Part shown: piece after piece, positions 21,789 to 35,349 of the stretch | Layout: each line of letters opens with the position of its first letter | How positions within the stretch are numbered: the first letter of the stretch is position 1 | DNA from: Lycium barbarum | Taxonomy: Eukaryota; Streptophyta; Magnoliopsida; Solanales; Solanaceae | Length of the DNA: 64,000 bases | Reading direction: 5' to 3' | Assembly: GCF_019175385.1 (NCBI RefSeq) | Contig: NC_083346.1 | Coordinates: 89,604,543-89,668,542 of the forward strand | Translations under genes and position numbers: made by a program | Notes under the pieces: model-generated | Seen by the model: the letters and a program-made list of their open reading frames with translations, nothing else | The model's database searches: none | What the model was told of the DNA's origin: nothing

Positions 21789-22778
21789 TGATCGTTATTC
21801 TTCTGTTATTTGTTGAAACGAAAAGAACTTAGGAATAATGTGAATTTCAACTTTAGGTACAGAAAGAAGAACGAGAGAGAGGACGTAGAAATATTCTAGA
21901 GCAAGAAAACACCTTATAATATATATAGAGGAAACAAAGAGATCAAGAAAGCTTAAAAGTGTTTCTTAATTCGAATAGGAAACGATTTCGGAGTTGTAAA
22001 AACAAATTTGGAAAACTTAAAAGTATTTCCTAGTTCGGATAGGAAACCATTCAGAGCTGTAAAAACAAATTAGGAAAATTCTCCTTCTCTAGGTTTTTTA
22101 ATTCCAAAGTTTTAAATTCTTAACATATTTCTTCCGTAATTAATGTTTTAAGAATTCAAACGAGTCTACGAATTATGAAAAAACCAATGGTCTGTCTTAT
22201 TTCTCCAATTCTTCCAAAACAAAGTCCATACGTTAATTAATTCGATTTTCTAAAAGCAATCATAGATGAACAATGGTTACATTTCCCTTTAGCAGTGTCT
22301 TCTTTTCATAATGCAAATAATAAAGTTTTTTTTTTTTTTAACTAATAAGTTTTCGTAAATGTATTATGCAGTCATCACCAATATGGTTCCTAATTAGTTC
22401 TAGGATTTTCCTTTTATTTTTATGTTTCCATAAGTGAACTTTTTTTTTTTTTGAAAAAAAAAAAAAACAAAGACATAAAATTTCTTCCTCAGCTATCTCA
22501 CAGCCTGTCCTTCGGAACATCCAATAAAAAAATACCTACTAGCCTGTTACAGTATTTCAGAAATTACCCAAAAAATTTCGATGTTTTTGTTTTTTTTCCT
22601 AGAATACTCGTTCTTATATTTTTGAGTATATTTAAAATACAATGACAGGTTATAAGATAAATGAACAAGAAAATTTATGTTTGAACTTTTATGTCATTTT
22701 AAAATATTATAAGGCTAAAATACCAAAAGCGAACGGAAAAAAGAAACGAGGCTATCTATTTCCTATACATAGAAATAT
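21789..22778. other. AT-rich intergenic sequence
   Basis: There is no convincing ORF. Two similar stretches, ...AAAAGTGTTTCTTAATTCGA and AAAAGTATTTCCTAGTTCGG (about 21,954 and 22,018), form a short diverged tandem repeat. There are poly-T and poly-A runs near 22,327 and 22,440. The first 300 bases may hold the NAC-like promoter, but no element can be assigned. Confidence 0.4.
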
Positions 22779-23773
22779 GGGAAAATTTCATAAATGACTA
22801 ACTTGGAAGCCTTATTTTTGCTTTTTAGCTACATTTTACCTATTTACATCACGTAGCAAACATATAGCAAAACTCAGCACTTATTACTTATTGTATATTC
22901 AAGTCGTTGTATTCAAGAATACAATCATTAAAATTTTCTAAATTTTGTATTCAATTTTAATGTATTCAAACACAACTGTATTCATTGTAACTACTTTTAC
23001 ATTGTATTCACTTTATTATATTTAATCTGTTGTATACAAAACACAGAATTTTGCACTAAAAAAGTTAACGAATACACTCAAAAACTGAATGCAAAGAAAT
23101 AAAATTCACTCTATTCATTTGTATACACTTCAAAATTCAATGTATTCATTTGTATGCAAGAAATAAAACTAACAAATACACTCAAATACAGAATACAAGA
23201 AATAAAAAACACCCAAACACTGAATTGTATGCTAAAAATTTAATGAATAAACTAAAAAAGAAACACGATTTTTCAGATCCGACACCGGAATCTGACCGGA
23301 AAAGCCACTGTCGGATCCACTGTCACCGTCATCAACACCGTCACCATCATCGTCATCATCATCAACAACGTTCGGATTCCTACTAATCCCACAACGTTTT
23401 CTGATAAATTAGTTGCAGCCACCAAATGTTGCTTAAAGAAAGTATCTCGATCGACTTATATAGAAAGTTACAAAACAAGAAAGCAAAATAAAGGCAACAG
23501 GGAGAGGGACGACTGTGATGTTGAGTTCGCCGGAGAAGACGCCCAAATTATGGTTCACCGGAGTAGTGGGGGAAGAGGGGAGAGAGAGATGGGAGGGCTG
23601 GGTTGGAATGGAAGTGAATAATGTGATGATGGGTATTCTACTTTCAATATAAATATAGCTATTAATTGTATTTAGCATATTACTTTTAGCTATAGGATAT
23701 AATTAATCTAAACTATAGCTACTAAATCTAAATGTGTACTAGAGTTAGTTATGTCATGTAGTTATTCCTAGAA
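22779..23773. mobile_element. Non-coding repeat with imperfect inverted ends
   Basis: The left end, GGGAAAATTTCATAAATGACTAAC, is matched imperfectly in inverse by the right end, TAGTTATGTCATGTAGTTATTCC (each read in parts). The interior is dominated by GTATTCA/TGTATTC words and includes an A/C/T block (23,320-23,375) of CATCATC/CACCGTC. I infer a decayed terminal-repeat element. No target duplication was confirmed. Confidence 0.4.
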
Positions 23774-24928
23774 ATATTGTATATCGTGTTGAAAATGCTA
23801 TTAAATTTTCTACGAGCAATTTCAAGATTACCGTTATTAATACATGTTTATATTCACTACTGCATATTTTCTTACTAGTTCTGGAACACATGCGATGCAC
23901 GTGTATCTCATACTAAATAGTACAAACATGTGTTAAAAATAATGTCATAAGAACGCAATAAGGTGAAGAGGAAAAGCAAGTTCAAATTGATGAATTGTCA
24001 TAGCAAAGACAATAATACTGAAAAAATGCCATTGGATGAATTGGATAGTAATGTTTTAACTTTTAACAACTTCAGTTGAGTAATTTTTCTTAATATATCA
24101 CAGTACTTCCATTTTTATTTGTCAAAAACATATAATTTAAATATGATTTTGGGTGAAATTGTGTATGGTTGCAAATATTTCACATCTTAAAGTTTTTTCT
24201 TTCATCTTAAGAATTTGTAGCCTCCTCCTTCTTGCAGTTGTGTACATATATATCATGAAGTTGTTGTCGAATGAAAGTAGTGTTTCTTAGAAGCTGTACA
24301 AAATTCGATCAACGTATGCCTTCCATAGGAAAGTTTTAAACTATGAGTTCTTTCATATGTGAATTTTACAAAAAACATTATTAGTTTAATTGTATAAATA
24401 TAATTGTATTTATGAAATATCGCGTGACCATGTGTGACAGTTTGACGTGTGTGTGATGAGTAACATGAAATTTGAAGAAAAAATTGCAAGTTTTGAAGAA
24501 ATAATAATAGAGGCTTCAAACGCCAACAGAAAATCTAAGACATAAGAATTAATGGAGGACTAAATCGTTTTCTCCAACTAAAATCTTCACCTTTGGGAAT
24601 TTGTTGAAGGCCAGAAAATAAAGAATCACAACAATTTTAAGAAATAAATAGGAGAAAGAAAGACCTCTTATAAGAGAAAGGAAGCGCTATTACAGTATCA
24701 AAAACCTATAGGAAAAAAGGAAGAGAACATATAATTTTTTTACGAAACTTTCCAATTTCATTAATCTTCAATTAGTTTTTTTGCTCTCTTGCTGATACAA
24801 GTTAAACCCTAAAACCTCTAATAAGGGAAAAAAAATTCAAACAAAGAGATTTTACATGAGCATGTACATAAGGATCAGGATAAGCCTCGGAGTCTCCAGG
24901 GACAACATGAAGTGAAACGGACAAGAGA
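23774..24928. other. AT-rich intergenic, nothing recognised
   Basis: No sustained ORF, RNA gene or element end was found in this stretch on either strand. Confidence 0.4.
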
Positions 24929-25237
24929 TCAACTACATAACCTTTTGTCATATTCGTGTCGCTTAGCCACACCACTCGCCTGGTGATATTTTGTGAATTA
25001 CAAAACTAAATTCATCGACTGATTACAAACAACAAAAACATATGAACACAAACAATAGAAAATTAAAAGACAAAATGCTACATGGTGGTGATATTAAAAG
25101 TGACAGGGCACTCAGGAGGCTAAGGCTACTGCCAAGGACACTATGGCCTTTTCAAACTGAACATGCATGAGTTCCCGCCGTTGTCTGTCCCGCACCATCA
25201 GCGCTTCTTCCGGATTGTCTTGGAGTCTTCTTAATAG
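24929..25237 (-). other. Two exon-like segments of an unrecognised gene
   Basis: On the minus strand an acceptor (TTAATCCCAG) at 25,238 is followed by 41 open codons to a stop at 25,112. The reading is LLRRLQDNPEEALMVRD then QRRELMHVQFEKA and IVSLAVALAS, a charged helix followed by a hydrophobic one. A second acceptor (ATCACCAG, to 24,980) is followed by 16 open codons, ASGVAKRHEYDKRLCS, and then a stop. The other frame of that segment is also open (RVVWLSDTNMTKGYVVD). The peptide style looks like real conserved protein, but I cannot name it and no donor joining the two is certain. It may be a gene fragment. Confidence 0.3.
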
Positions 25238-26066
25238 CTGGGATTAACAAAAATGGCAACTACTATCTTTCATGCCTTGGCACTTTCTAAGAAGAAGATG
25301 AATTGATTTTTTATTTACTTACTGAAACTAATAGAAGAGTCATTACTGTACCTATAATAAGTATGCCTTATATATAAATGATAAGAAAATAAAGACTATT
25401 TTTTGGTTTCCCACGTCTTTTGGTGCCCCTACACATGATTTATTACTTTCAATTGTCTTTTCATTTATCCTATTAAATTGAAATGTAAGTTCCAAACTTT
25501 TGTCTTTTCAATTATCCTATTTATTGTTATGTACAGTTTATGTTTCAGGTAATTATAATGTACGTTATTATCATACAAAGTTACAGGTATATTAAAATCA
25601 TTATGTTTAAGTAAGGGGCAAAAGTGGTCATTAATTCAACCTTTGATGGCGTTTTTGTAATCCAACTTTAAGCTTAGGAGCTTCCCACTTTTAATAATAT
25701 ATGATGAATTATATGTTATTTCAGTTGCTACTAATGCCAAAACCTAGAGAGGCTGGACATAATATGCATTATCAAATAGAGGGGCATAATATGCATTATC
25801 AAATAGAGGGGTCAACAATTAGAGATAAAAGAATGAAAATTGGCCCTATTTATTAATCTAACTGATGAAAAAGGGGTTTTATTCATTAATATAATTGACG
25901 TTAAATGAAGTTTTTCAATTAATCTAACTGACAATTAGAAACAACCGGAGAAAGAGAATCCCTCTTGAAGTTTCATTTGAAACCTAAAGCTAATAAAAAA
26001 GTTTCCAATGACATGATGAAGCCAAGCACCATAGATAACAAGAAACATAGATAAAACTATGTAATA
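25238..26066. other. Intergenic with a short tandem duplication
   Basis: AT-rich and without a gene. A 27-bp unit containing ATAATATGCATTATCAAATA is repeated in tandem at about 25,757-25,810. Related phrases 'ATTAATCTAACTGA' recur near 25,851 and 25,919. Confidence 0.4.
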
Positions 26067-26080
26067 GATTATTTGATAAA

Positions 26081-26265
26081 CCAACGAGGATTGTGGTGGG
26101 ATGGATAAGATCCCTTCGCCCTTAACCAGAGGTCTCGGCTTCGACTCCTAGTATGGGAAAATCCTGTTAGAGAGCGCTTACCCCTTAAATGGGTTTTACG
26201 CGGCGTGAATCCAGATTAGCCGGGGCCCTAATGCGGGTATCGGATACCGGGTGAGGAAAAAAAAA
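26081..26265 (+). mobile_element. tRNA-derived SINE, full length
   Basis: The body carries a pol III A-box-like GGGATGGATAAG and a B-box-like GGCTTCGACTCC at the usual spacing. It then has a CGGATACCGGGTGAGG end and a poly(A) tail. Flanks GATTATTTGATAAA (26067-26080) and GATCATCTGATAAA (26266-26279) look like a 14-bp target duplication with two changes. This SINE type has an A tail, unlike the TTG-tailed copies elsewhere in the window. Confidence 0.8.
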
Positions 26266-26292
26266 GATCATCTGATAAAGATAGTAAATGCT

Positions 26293-29200
26293 TGTTATAC
26301 CCCATTTTAAACGGGTCAAAGTAGAGTACAACATATTGGTGATTCCCAAATTGTTTATTTTAAGGAGTCGCCACCTAATTAATTTTAAAGGTGAATTAGG
26401 ACACCTAGGTATTAACTAAGGCAAAACTAAACTAAACCTCCGTTAATGGTCCGCTTAACTAATATGATTCTAGGTAAGGGTTCTTGATTATCCTAAAGGG
26501 AAGGGGTTAGGCATCCTTTAGAATCCGTTAATTACGGTTACCGACTAAACTTAGGTTAATTAATTAAGGCTATTGATGCAACTATAGCATTTTAAAATTT
26601 TTAAGAAAATTGCTTATAAATATTGCTAATGCTTTAAATGAAAATATAATAATGCTATTTAAAATAAGACTTGTAGAGAATATAATAATTTGCATAAAAG
26701 AAGACTTTAGTTGTAAGAAAGTGCGGGTTTGTGCAACGTTTTTATAAATATTTGAAATAACTCAATGACTAGGTATTAATTGACTTTAACAGCTTTAAAA
26801 TATGTTGAATGACCAAATAAAATAGATAAATGGCTAATGAAAATGAAAAATAACTTTACAAATAGACCTTCCTTGGTTAATTTAGGCACTTAGCGAGAAT
26901 GAAAGCTTCGAAAACATTGAAAACCTATTTTTTCTTTCAAAAGATGCATTAAAATACTTCTATTATTATATAGAAATAATGCCCGTTTTTCTTAAAAATA
27001 TACTAAAATACTTCATAAAATGAATTAAAACATTTCTGTTATTATATCAAACCACCATACATTTTTCTTTTTTGTAGATATATTAAAACATCCCGCGAGA
27101 TGAACTAAAAAAAAGAAGATTTCCATTATTGTATAAGCTAACGTCCCAATTAACCCCACTAGATTAATTGTTCTAAAGTAGCTAAAATAATCACCTACAA
27201 ACATAGTTCAATTAAACAAATATAAGATATGCTAAAAAACGCAGCAGTCCTCATTTTTCCTCCCCTCGCTATATTGCTTCGGACTGGAAATTTTCCGAGG
27301 GGAGAAAGAGAAATTCGAATAGAGAAGTTAATCCCGATCGTCACATGGAATTAACTTCGGCCGAGTGTAATGAACAAGGAACACGGGTGGAGCAGTGGAA
27401 TTGTATGGATCAAGTATCGAAGTCGAGTCTCACTTGAGACTCCTCGCAATCCCGGATGTCATGCAAAGAAAAAAAAAAGAGAATTAGAGTGACGACATAA
27501 TTTCATAACATACACGATCATCATACATGGAAAACTTAAAGGCAATTATCATATGCAAAAGAAATGTGCAGCCCAAAATACAAGAGCTTGCAGCCGAAAC
27601 TAAATGACCTATGAAAAACAGATAAATGGGCAGTAAGGCCTAAGTCCCAAACAAAGCAGTCAAACAAGAATAAGTGCAGGCCCAATTAAAATGATAACAG
27701 TCACAAGGATGGAAGCAGGCCCAAAAACGTGTCAAAACACCAAAGAAAAACTGAAGTAGGCCCAAAATACAGTAGGGCAGTTTCAGTTTTCAAAATAAAT
27801 GACTTATGTATACATTACATATATTTAAGTATATCTCGCGTATACACATTCATAAGGATATTTAGAAGATTAATATTGGAAAGCTTTTACCCCCGTCTTC
27901 CCGATGTTGCACAAGTTCCAAGGGATTTCATGAATCCCAGGCATGGCTAACACCGGGGAGGGTTCAAGCTTGATCCATAATGACCAACTAACCTCCCTAT
28001 CAATGTGCTAACCACAATATACTCATAATACATATTATATACATACTTCAAACGAGATATGCTTGCAACATATGCAGGATTCTAACAAAGATATGCACTG
28101 ATACTATAGAATATATACAAGACTTAACTAACACATACTTTACTCATCCATTCAAAAGACTTCAAGATACTTCGAACATACAACAAATATCACACTGCCT
28201 GTGTTCCAAAGACACTGACACAACACAAAAAAAAAAGAATACAAACAGAGTGACAATCCTCTTACATTTCTCAAATTTTATCCTTAGCATGGTTTAACCC
28301 AATTCATAATAGTAAAGCAAACATTAAGTTCAATTTTTAAACTACAGGAGGAGACATACGTATATACATCATGGACAGGAAACACACATCAACACGAGTT
28401 CCATTAAAGACAGTTGACTGGTTATTCACTTAGATACAGATGTGAGCATTTGGAAATTGTGACAGGATGTGTCAAAATTCAGTTTAACGAACCAGACTTT
28501 TAGTTATGCAGGTTAAACTTAATAGGAAAGGGGATGGGGCCGGGGAGCATGAAGATAGATCAGCCATATCATAATAGTTACCCTAGTTCCCTGGGCAATT
28601 TGGACAGAATTATATCACTTGGAACACATAGCACATTCTAGAGATCATATTATAAAAACACTCATACATTTCATTACATGGTTGGAGTTAAACTATCATG
28701 GAAAACTCTCTAACTATTCATTCTTCAAATACACTAATCATGCTTAAACAGAAGAAGGTCGTACTCCAGTTTCTTTTAAATAGACCTCAACTCATACTGA
28801 TTTCCTTTACTCTTCACAAAAGAACAAATTCTCTTCACAGTCAGAAGCTGAAACAGTTATATTCCATCATACATTAACATACATCCTATTTATCCAGTGC
28901 ACAGTAACAACAGCCCCTTCTAACAGTGAAACCAGAATTAAATACAGAGTTGTGCTTCACAAGTTCAAATCACCTATGCATATACCAAGACTGCAAGACA
29001 TCAGTTACATTTTCTAGGATATTTTAGATTGTTAAAGCCTAGGATAGAACCTAATCACTTGAGTACCAACAAACAGTCTGAGAGGATGTATAGAGGTTCA
29101 CAATATACTCTTCAGATTTCTATATTTCAGTTAACCAACTACGTGGGAAAGAGCAGACAGATACTTCCACAGATGATTACATACAGATCACAACACAAAA

Positions 29201-30433
29201 GACAAGCTATAGAACACATTGGGAATCAGAGTTTAAATTTCACAATCATGTAAACAGTCCAAGAAGTCATACAAGACACAAAAGATACCATTTATTTTAC
29301 TGGTCACAAACAAGTCATATGGCATGCCACTTTAAGTTGCTCATAACTTTACCAAACTCACTACCCAAGATGAGTCTTTCTAATCCATTCTTTACATGTT
29401 AATTGTAACATAAGGCAAGAGATTATGTCTAGTTTTATACTAGCAATGTAAACAATAACTTTAGGCATAGAGTGTTTAAACTGTTTGATTAAACAACCAA
29501 ATGAACCTACAAATTAATGTGAGGATCCACATATTGGCCACTGAACTCAACTACTACATGCTAACATAGATGCGTAAACTAAGACAGAACTAATGCTAAC
29601 ACACATTAAGACTAAACTAACTAACTGATTTATATGCTGAAATTACACCGGCCTAATCTAAGCAGAACTGGAATAACATCTATTAACATTATCAAACTAC
29701 CTAACTAACAAACATGTAAAGCACATAAAACACATAACACAAACAGAAAATACTTAATTCACTGATAAATAAATAAAAGGGATGTTTACTGACCTTCTTT
29801 GGGTGCAGCGAACAGGGTGCGGGAGTTTCGATACACAGTCGAACACTACCAAATTTGAGCTTGCAGGCACTCGGATTCAAAGCAATACCAGGGGGAAAGA
29901 AAACAGAAGATAATTTAGTATTTTTTGAATCGATATCAAGAAATATTGTGACTGCTGAACTAATATTTTCTAAGGGAATTTTGGGCGGCTGAAAACTTGT
30001 TTTAAATGACTCAAGCAAAGGATTATTTATAGGGATCAACTAGGGTTTTGCTGGGGGTTCAAAAAATGGGCGGGATTTCTAGTCAAGAACACTCCACTCC
30101 CCCGCTCCAAATGTTTGGATTTTAGTGGATATTTCAACCCCAATCAGAAAAGAGACAAAGAGACAAAAATCATTAAAATTTGGTACCCGAAAATGAAAAG
30201 GGGGCTGATAAAAGAGAGATTTGAACTTACAACGGACAAGAACTCATTAAGGCTCAGATCGAAACAAAACAGGAGAAAGAGGATGAAACGCCTCTTCAAA
30301 CGTTGAACCCCTGACGGAGCATTAACTATCTTTCCCGAACTGACCATGCAAGGCCTGTGAGGGTGGAAAGCGTTCTGCGGATTTACCGCTTTCATCGAGG
30401 GGGAGAGAGCAAGGAGAGAGAGAGAGAGAGAGA
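26293..30433 (-). mobile_element. Solo LTR of an Ogre-like element (minus), part 1
   Basis: It starts TGTTATACCCCATTTTAAAC, the complement of the LTR end seen at 35,328. It follows, in inverse order, the whole of that LTR as far as the GA-rich stretch at 30,410-30,433. The remainder resumes at 55,545 and ends at 56,334. The target duplication ATGCT (26288-26292 and 56335-56339) brackets the two parts, so they are one LTR of about 4,930 bp split by the 25-kb element. No internal retroelement sequence borders it, so it is a solo LTR. The ORF-like lines inside it are chance frames. Confidence 0.88.
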
Positions 30434-30601
30434 TGTTGACATTCAATTTTGTCCCGCTTTCCTCCAAAATATTTATTTACGCTCCTAATATTTTTTGCAA
30501 CTTAAGAAATAATTATTTATGGTTTACTACAATCATTAGCTTTTATTAATATCAGCGTTTTATTATCCTATTGTAGTCACTAGCTATTATTATTACCATT
30601 A

Positions 30602-30632
<31 letters not shown>

Positions 30633-33600
30633 CATTTTTGTTATTATTATTATTACCGGTATTATTATAATTCGCATTATAATCATTTCAGCATTTTTAC
30701 CACATTATGCACATGCATCGCATTTATTTTTGCGCAGTTAAATAATAGCGTTTATTTACTGATATTATCGCACGACTATTACGACGTCATGTAATTTCAT
30801 TTTTTATCCGAGCACTAATAAATACATACTTTTATAATAAGTAGTATTTTAGCACACGTTAATATATAATTAGTTGAAGGAGGCCTTTTATGCAAATTTA
30901 GAAGCCCAAAATAGCACAAGAAGAAGATATATTTTAGCCCATCCGCCCTAATCAATTTATAAACATTTTTTTGGACCAGTCCATTAATGATCAGCCCATA
31001 TTTTTAAACTGATCGGCCCACGTTTAAAATTCGTCAGCCCAACTCACAACCCGTTGAATAACCCAGTCCATTAACCCTTTCAACCTACCCGACCCGGCCC
31101 ATGCGTCTAAGTGAAATGAACTAGGGCAATACTCATCTTTTCATTCCCCTCCCCGCTCCTCTTTCTTCCCTTCCTCTTTCTCTCCTCGACGCAATCAGAA
31201 AAATCACAGAGCCCTTTCGATCATACAGGCCATGCACGGCCATTTCGGGGAAAGGCAATTAATGCTCGTCCTTTCCCCGTCAGGTTTCAACCATGGTAAG
31301 TCGTCGTCTTCCTTGGTTGTCTGTTTTTTATTTGAAACCGTTTTAATGGGTTTTGGCCATTTGTGAATTCAAAATCCATCTCCTTTATCCGTTCCTTTTG
31401 ATTTTCGAGTACAATTTTTTAATGGATTTTGTCTTCTTCTTCTAGGTTTTCTGATCGATGACAGAAAGAAAAGCATTCTAACGTTGTATTTGAATGGAAG
31501 TTGACCTAGAAATCCCGCCCATTTTTGAACCCCCAGAAAAAACCCTAGTTGATCCCTATAAATAATCCTTTTCTTGAGTCATTGAAGAAGTTTTTTTTGG
31601 CCGCCCAAAATTCCCCTAAAAATATTAACTTTCATAATAGTTCTTCATATCGATTAAAAAATACGAAATCATTTTCTGTTTGTTTTTGCCCCTGTGTATT
31701 GGTTCGAATCCGAGTGTATATAAACATCGGACTTTGTAGTGTTCGAGTGGATATCGAAACCCCCGCACCAACTTCGCTGCACCCGAAGAAGGTAATTCTC
31801 CCTTCCCCTTTTTATTTCTACTTTATCTATGTTTTCGTAATCGATGCGTAGGTTTTAAAACATGCTGATTAGTTAGATTAGTTTAGTTTAATGGATAAGT
31901 CTGTTTGTATGTTGATATTAATCCGGACTTAATCAGTCTTGTATGATGGTTTAGTTGTTTAGTTAGTTCTGTTTATGTAATTACATATGTTAGGTATGGT
32001 AGTTTGGCATTAGTTGGTTCCAATGTGTGAGTTGTGTTTTTTTTTTCGTACTTAGTTTAAGCTGTTTTAATCAAATGATCTTGCATATGATGGCCTAATG
32101 TGTGTGAGCCTGTTCATGTTCAGCTGTAGATTGGATAAATAATTTCTCTTCTTCTCTACCTTGGTTTTAGTTTGGTAAAGAAATTTGTCTATACACATTG
32201 GTTTGGCCTAGTTTTAATAGCCCTATAGACTACCTTAACCTGATTCTCCATGCTCTACCTACATGTTGCAGTTAGTTATACTAAAATTGAATTGGTTTTT
32301 AGTTCAGCATGTTAGATCAACTGCCTTCAAGTGTCATTTAGGTCAGTATCTATGATGAGTAAGCATTCTATGTTGATTAATCTGGCTGTCATGACAAGGT
32401 TGGCCATTCTATAATATAGATTAGATGTTTATTGGTTTCAAACAATGTAGGCAGAACATATATTAGTCTAGTAGTCTATTGTTTGGTAGGTGTAATATTG
32501 TGATTTGGATCAAATAAGTTAAGTGTGCTAATACATTTGAATGATCATGTCTTATGTGCTATTTGTAGCCTAAATAGTCTTAGATAAGCATGATTTTGTT
32601 GTTGACTCAACTTGTGTGATTAAGCATGTTTCCTTCAAGCTTGTGTCATTTAAATTTATGTTAAATATGTGTTGTGACCATACATGTATGCCATAGCACT
32701 AGACTTAGGCTTATGTGTTAACTAGTGCCTTGAGGAATGTTTAACTGTCTAGGTTCTGTATTTAAGGTCCATCCATGTTAGTTTTTGCACAGTTGGTTTT
32801 CCTCTATGGAATTCTATGGTGTTGTATTTTAGCTTAGACATACTTATTGATTGTGAGCATTCACTTTACCATGTTTTACTTTTACCTCATTCACTTTTGC
32901 CTTCTCACTCTGATTGTTGCTTGATTATGCCAATCTATGCTTACTGATTCTCCTTTGGCTCCTACATGACATCCCCTCCTCTTTTGACATGTCTCTTGAC
33001 TTGTTTCTACTCCCCTGCTCATTTCCTTGGTTGTACCACTACTGCTACCTGCCCTATATGATTTCTAATCCTTCCCTCTCTTAAATTAGAAATTTCCTGA
33101 GTTTGAATACCACTGTTTAAATGGCAAATCCTAGAACAGTTGTGCATACTCCATGCCTGTTTTTTTTTTTAGAGTTTTTTCCTTTGTTTTTTTTTCTTTT
33201 CTTTTCTTAGCTATGCTTGGCTTCTCCCTGGTATTTGATTGTATCATGGTCACCCTTGTGTCATACTAAAGCTATTTCATCAATATCTTAAGACAGCCTG
33301 CATCTAATTGTGTTGTGTCTATGATAATCTTCTGCCCTGCTTCGACTAGCTTCAGTTAAATAGGATCAAAATGCTTTATGTTAGACCTCAAACCCGTAGC
33401 TATGCTCTGTCCAGTATGCTCCTATGTGAGATTATATGATTTATGAGTTTGTTCACAATCTGTAAACCTTTGTTTGCTGCTGCTATTACGCAAAATCTTT
33501 GCCTCAGCACATTTTGTAATTGGTTTTTGCGATATTCAGTGACTGTTGTATGGTTGATTGGTTGAAATATTTTCCATATACTTATAAATGATGTTAAGGC

Positions 33601-35328
33601 AGTGAGGTTGTATACCTATGTATTCTTGAGGTATATTCATGAAAATACATTTATGGGGAGATTAGTGGGTCATTATGGATTAAGCTTGAACCCTCCCCGG
33701 TGTTAGCCATGCCTGGGATTCATGAAATCCCTTGGAACTTGTGCAACATCGGGAAGATGGGGGCAAAATCTTTTTAATTTTAACCTTCTAAGTATCCTAA
33801 TGAATGTGTATACACGAAATATACTCAAATATACATAGTATATACATAATCCACTGGTCTGTTTTGAATTTACATTATATATGTTTAGCCTTATTTATTG
33901 ATTACATACTAATCCTTTTCTTTCGTTTTTATGCATGATCATCGCATACGAGTCCAAGGGACCCCTCCGCCTCCGCATTCGGTGTTGGGCTAAAGCCCAA
34001 TGTGATTTTCTCTCCCGTGTCAGCCCTGTCCGAAGCAACAAAAAAAAAATCTGGGCCGAAGCCCAATAGCCAGAGCAGATCGCTAAAGCATTAAAATGGG
34101 CCGAGCCCATTTAAGCATTTTATTTTCGTTGCTTTGTTCTTTTTTTTTTTTTTGTATATTTGATTGCTTGACTAACATTTACCTTCTCTTTATTTTTTTA
34201 GTTTAGATGGACTAGTAGAATTAGTGGGGATAATTTTAGTGATAATGGGTAGTAGCGTTTGAGTTTGTTTTTCTAAATAACTTACTTAAAGATTTAATAA
34301 TTTAGCCCAATAACGGATTCAATTGTTTCTCGCTTAAGAAATGGACGTTATTCCGACTTAGTAGCGGAAATGTCTTAATTCATTTTTTACGAAGTATTTA
34401 TGCATATCTTTGAAAGAAACGGGCATTATTTCTATATGATAATAAAAGTTTTTTTTTCATTTCTTTGAAAAGGAAAATAAGTTTTCAATGTTTCGAAATC
34501 TTTATTTTCGCCAAGTCCCTAATTTGACCATAGAAAAGAATCTGATTATAGAATTATTTTCTTTTAAACTCACATTAGCTATTTTTGTATCTTGTCTATA
34601 CTCCTAAACCGCAAAAAATCAATTAATATCTCGCCATTTGAGTTATTTCAAATATTTATAAAACGTTGCACAAACCCGCATTTTCTTTTACTTATATGCA
34701 AATTATTATATTTTCTGCAAGTCTTATTTTAAATAGCATTATTATATTTTCATTTAAAGCCTTAGCAACATTTATAAGTCTTATTTTAAATAGCATTTAA
34801 AATCTTCTTTTATGCAAATTATTATATTTTCTGCAAGTCTTATTTTAAATAGCATTATTATATTTTCATTTAATGTCTTAACAACATTTATAAGTCTTAT
34901 TTAAATAGCATTTAAAGTCTTCTTTTATGCAAATTATTATATTTTCTACAAGTCTTATTTTAAATAGCATTATTATATTTTCCTTTAAAACCTTAGCAAC
35001 ATTTACAAGTCATTTTCTTAAAATTTAAATGTTATATTTGCATCTTTGGCCTTAATTAATTAACCTAAGTTTGACCGGTTAACTGTAGTTAACGGATTCT
35101 AAAGGATGCCTAACCCCTTCCCTTTAGGATAATCAAGAACCCTTACCTAGAATCACACTAATTAAGTAGACCATTAACGGAGGTTTAGTTAGGCTTTACC
35201 TTAGTTAAAAAATTTAGGTGTCCTAATTCACCGTTAAATTAATTAGGTGGCGACTCCTTAAAATAAAACAGAATAGGAATCACCAATATCTTATACTCCG
35301 GTTTGACCAGTTCAAATGGGGTATAACA
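30434..35328 (+). repeat. 5' LTR of the Ogre-like element (4,895 bp)
   Basis: It begins TGTTGACATTC and ends GGGGTATAACA. It contains a (TTA)n microsatellite at 30,601-30,656, a conserved block near 33,680 (GAACCCTCCCCGGTGTTAGC) shared by all three LTR copies in the window, and internal repeats of TTATTTTAAATAGCATTATT at 34,730-34,990. A leader-like pyrimidine stretch with ATCAACTAGGG-type signals lies near 31,500. It is non-coding; short ORFs such as 31549-31851 are not conserved between the two LTRs. Confidence 0.92.
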
Positions 35329-35331
35329 GCT

Positions 35332-35349
35332 TGGCGACTCCGCTGGGGA
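35332..35349 (+). other. Primer binding site of the Ogre-like element
   Basis: TGGCGACTCCGCTGGGGA begins three bases after the LTR end. This is the form of primer site used by Tat/Ogre elements, usually ascribed to tRNA-Arg. Confidence 0.8.

Noticed and set aside
23270..23390. Histidine-rich frame ending HRHQHRHHHRHHH
   Set aside because: It comes from a CATCATC/CACCGTC simple repeat; there is no domain or gene context.
31549..31851. 100-codon frame in the Ogre 5' LTR, with a partial look-alike at 29,701-30,039
   Set aside because: The frame is not kept at the matching place in the 3' LTR (48,890 onward), so it is LTR sequence, not a gene.
35332..35349. Possible tRNA-gene remnant at the GC-rich TGGCGACTCC site
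   Set aside because: It is the 18-base primer site placed three bases after the LTR; no cloverleaf surrounds it.
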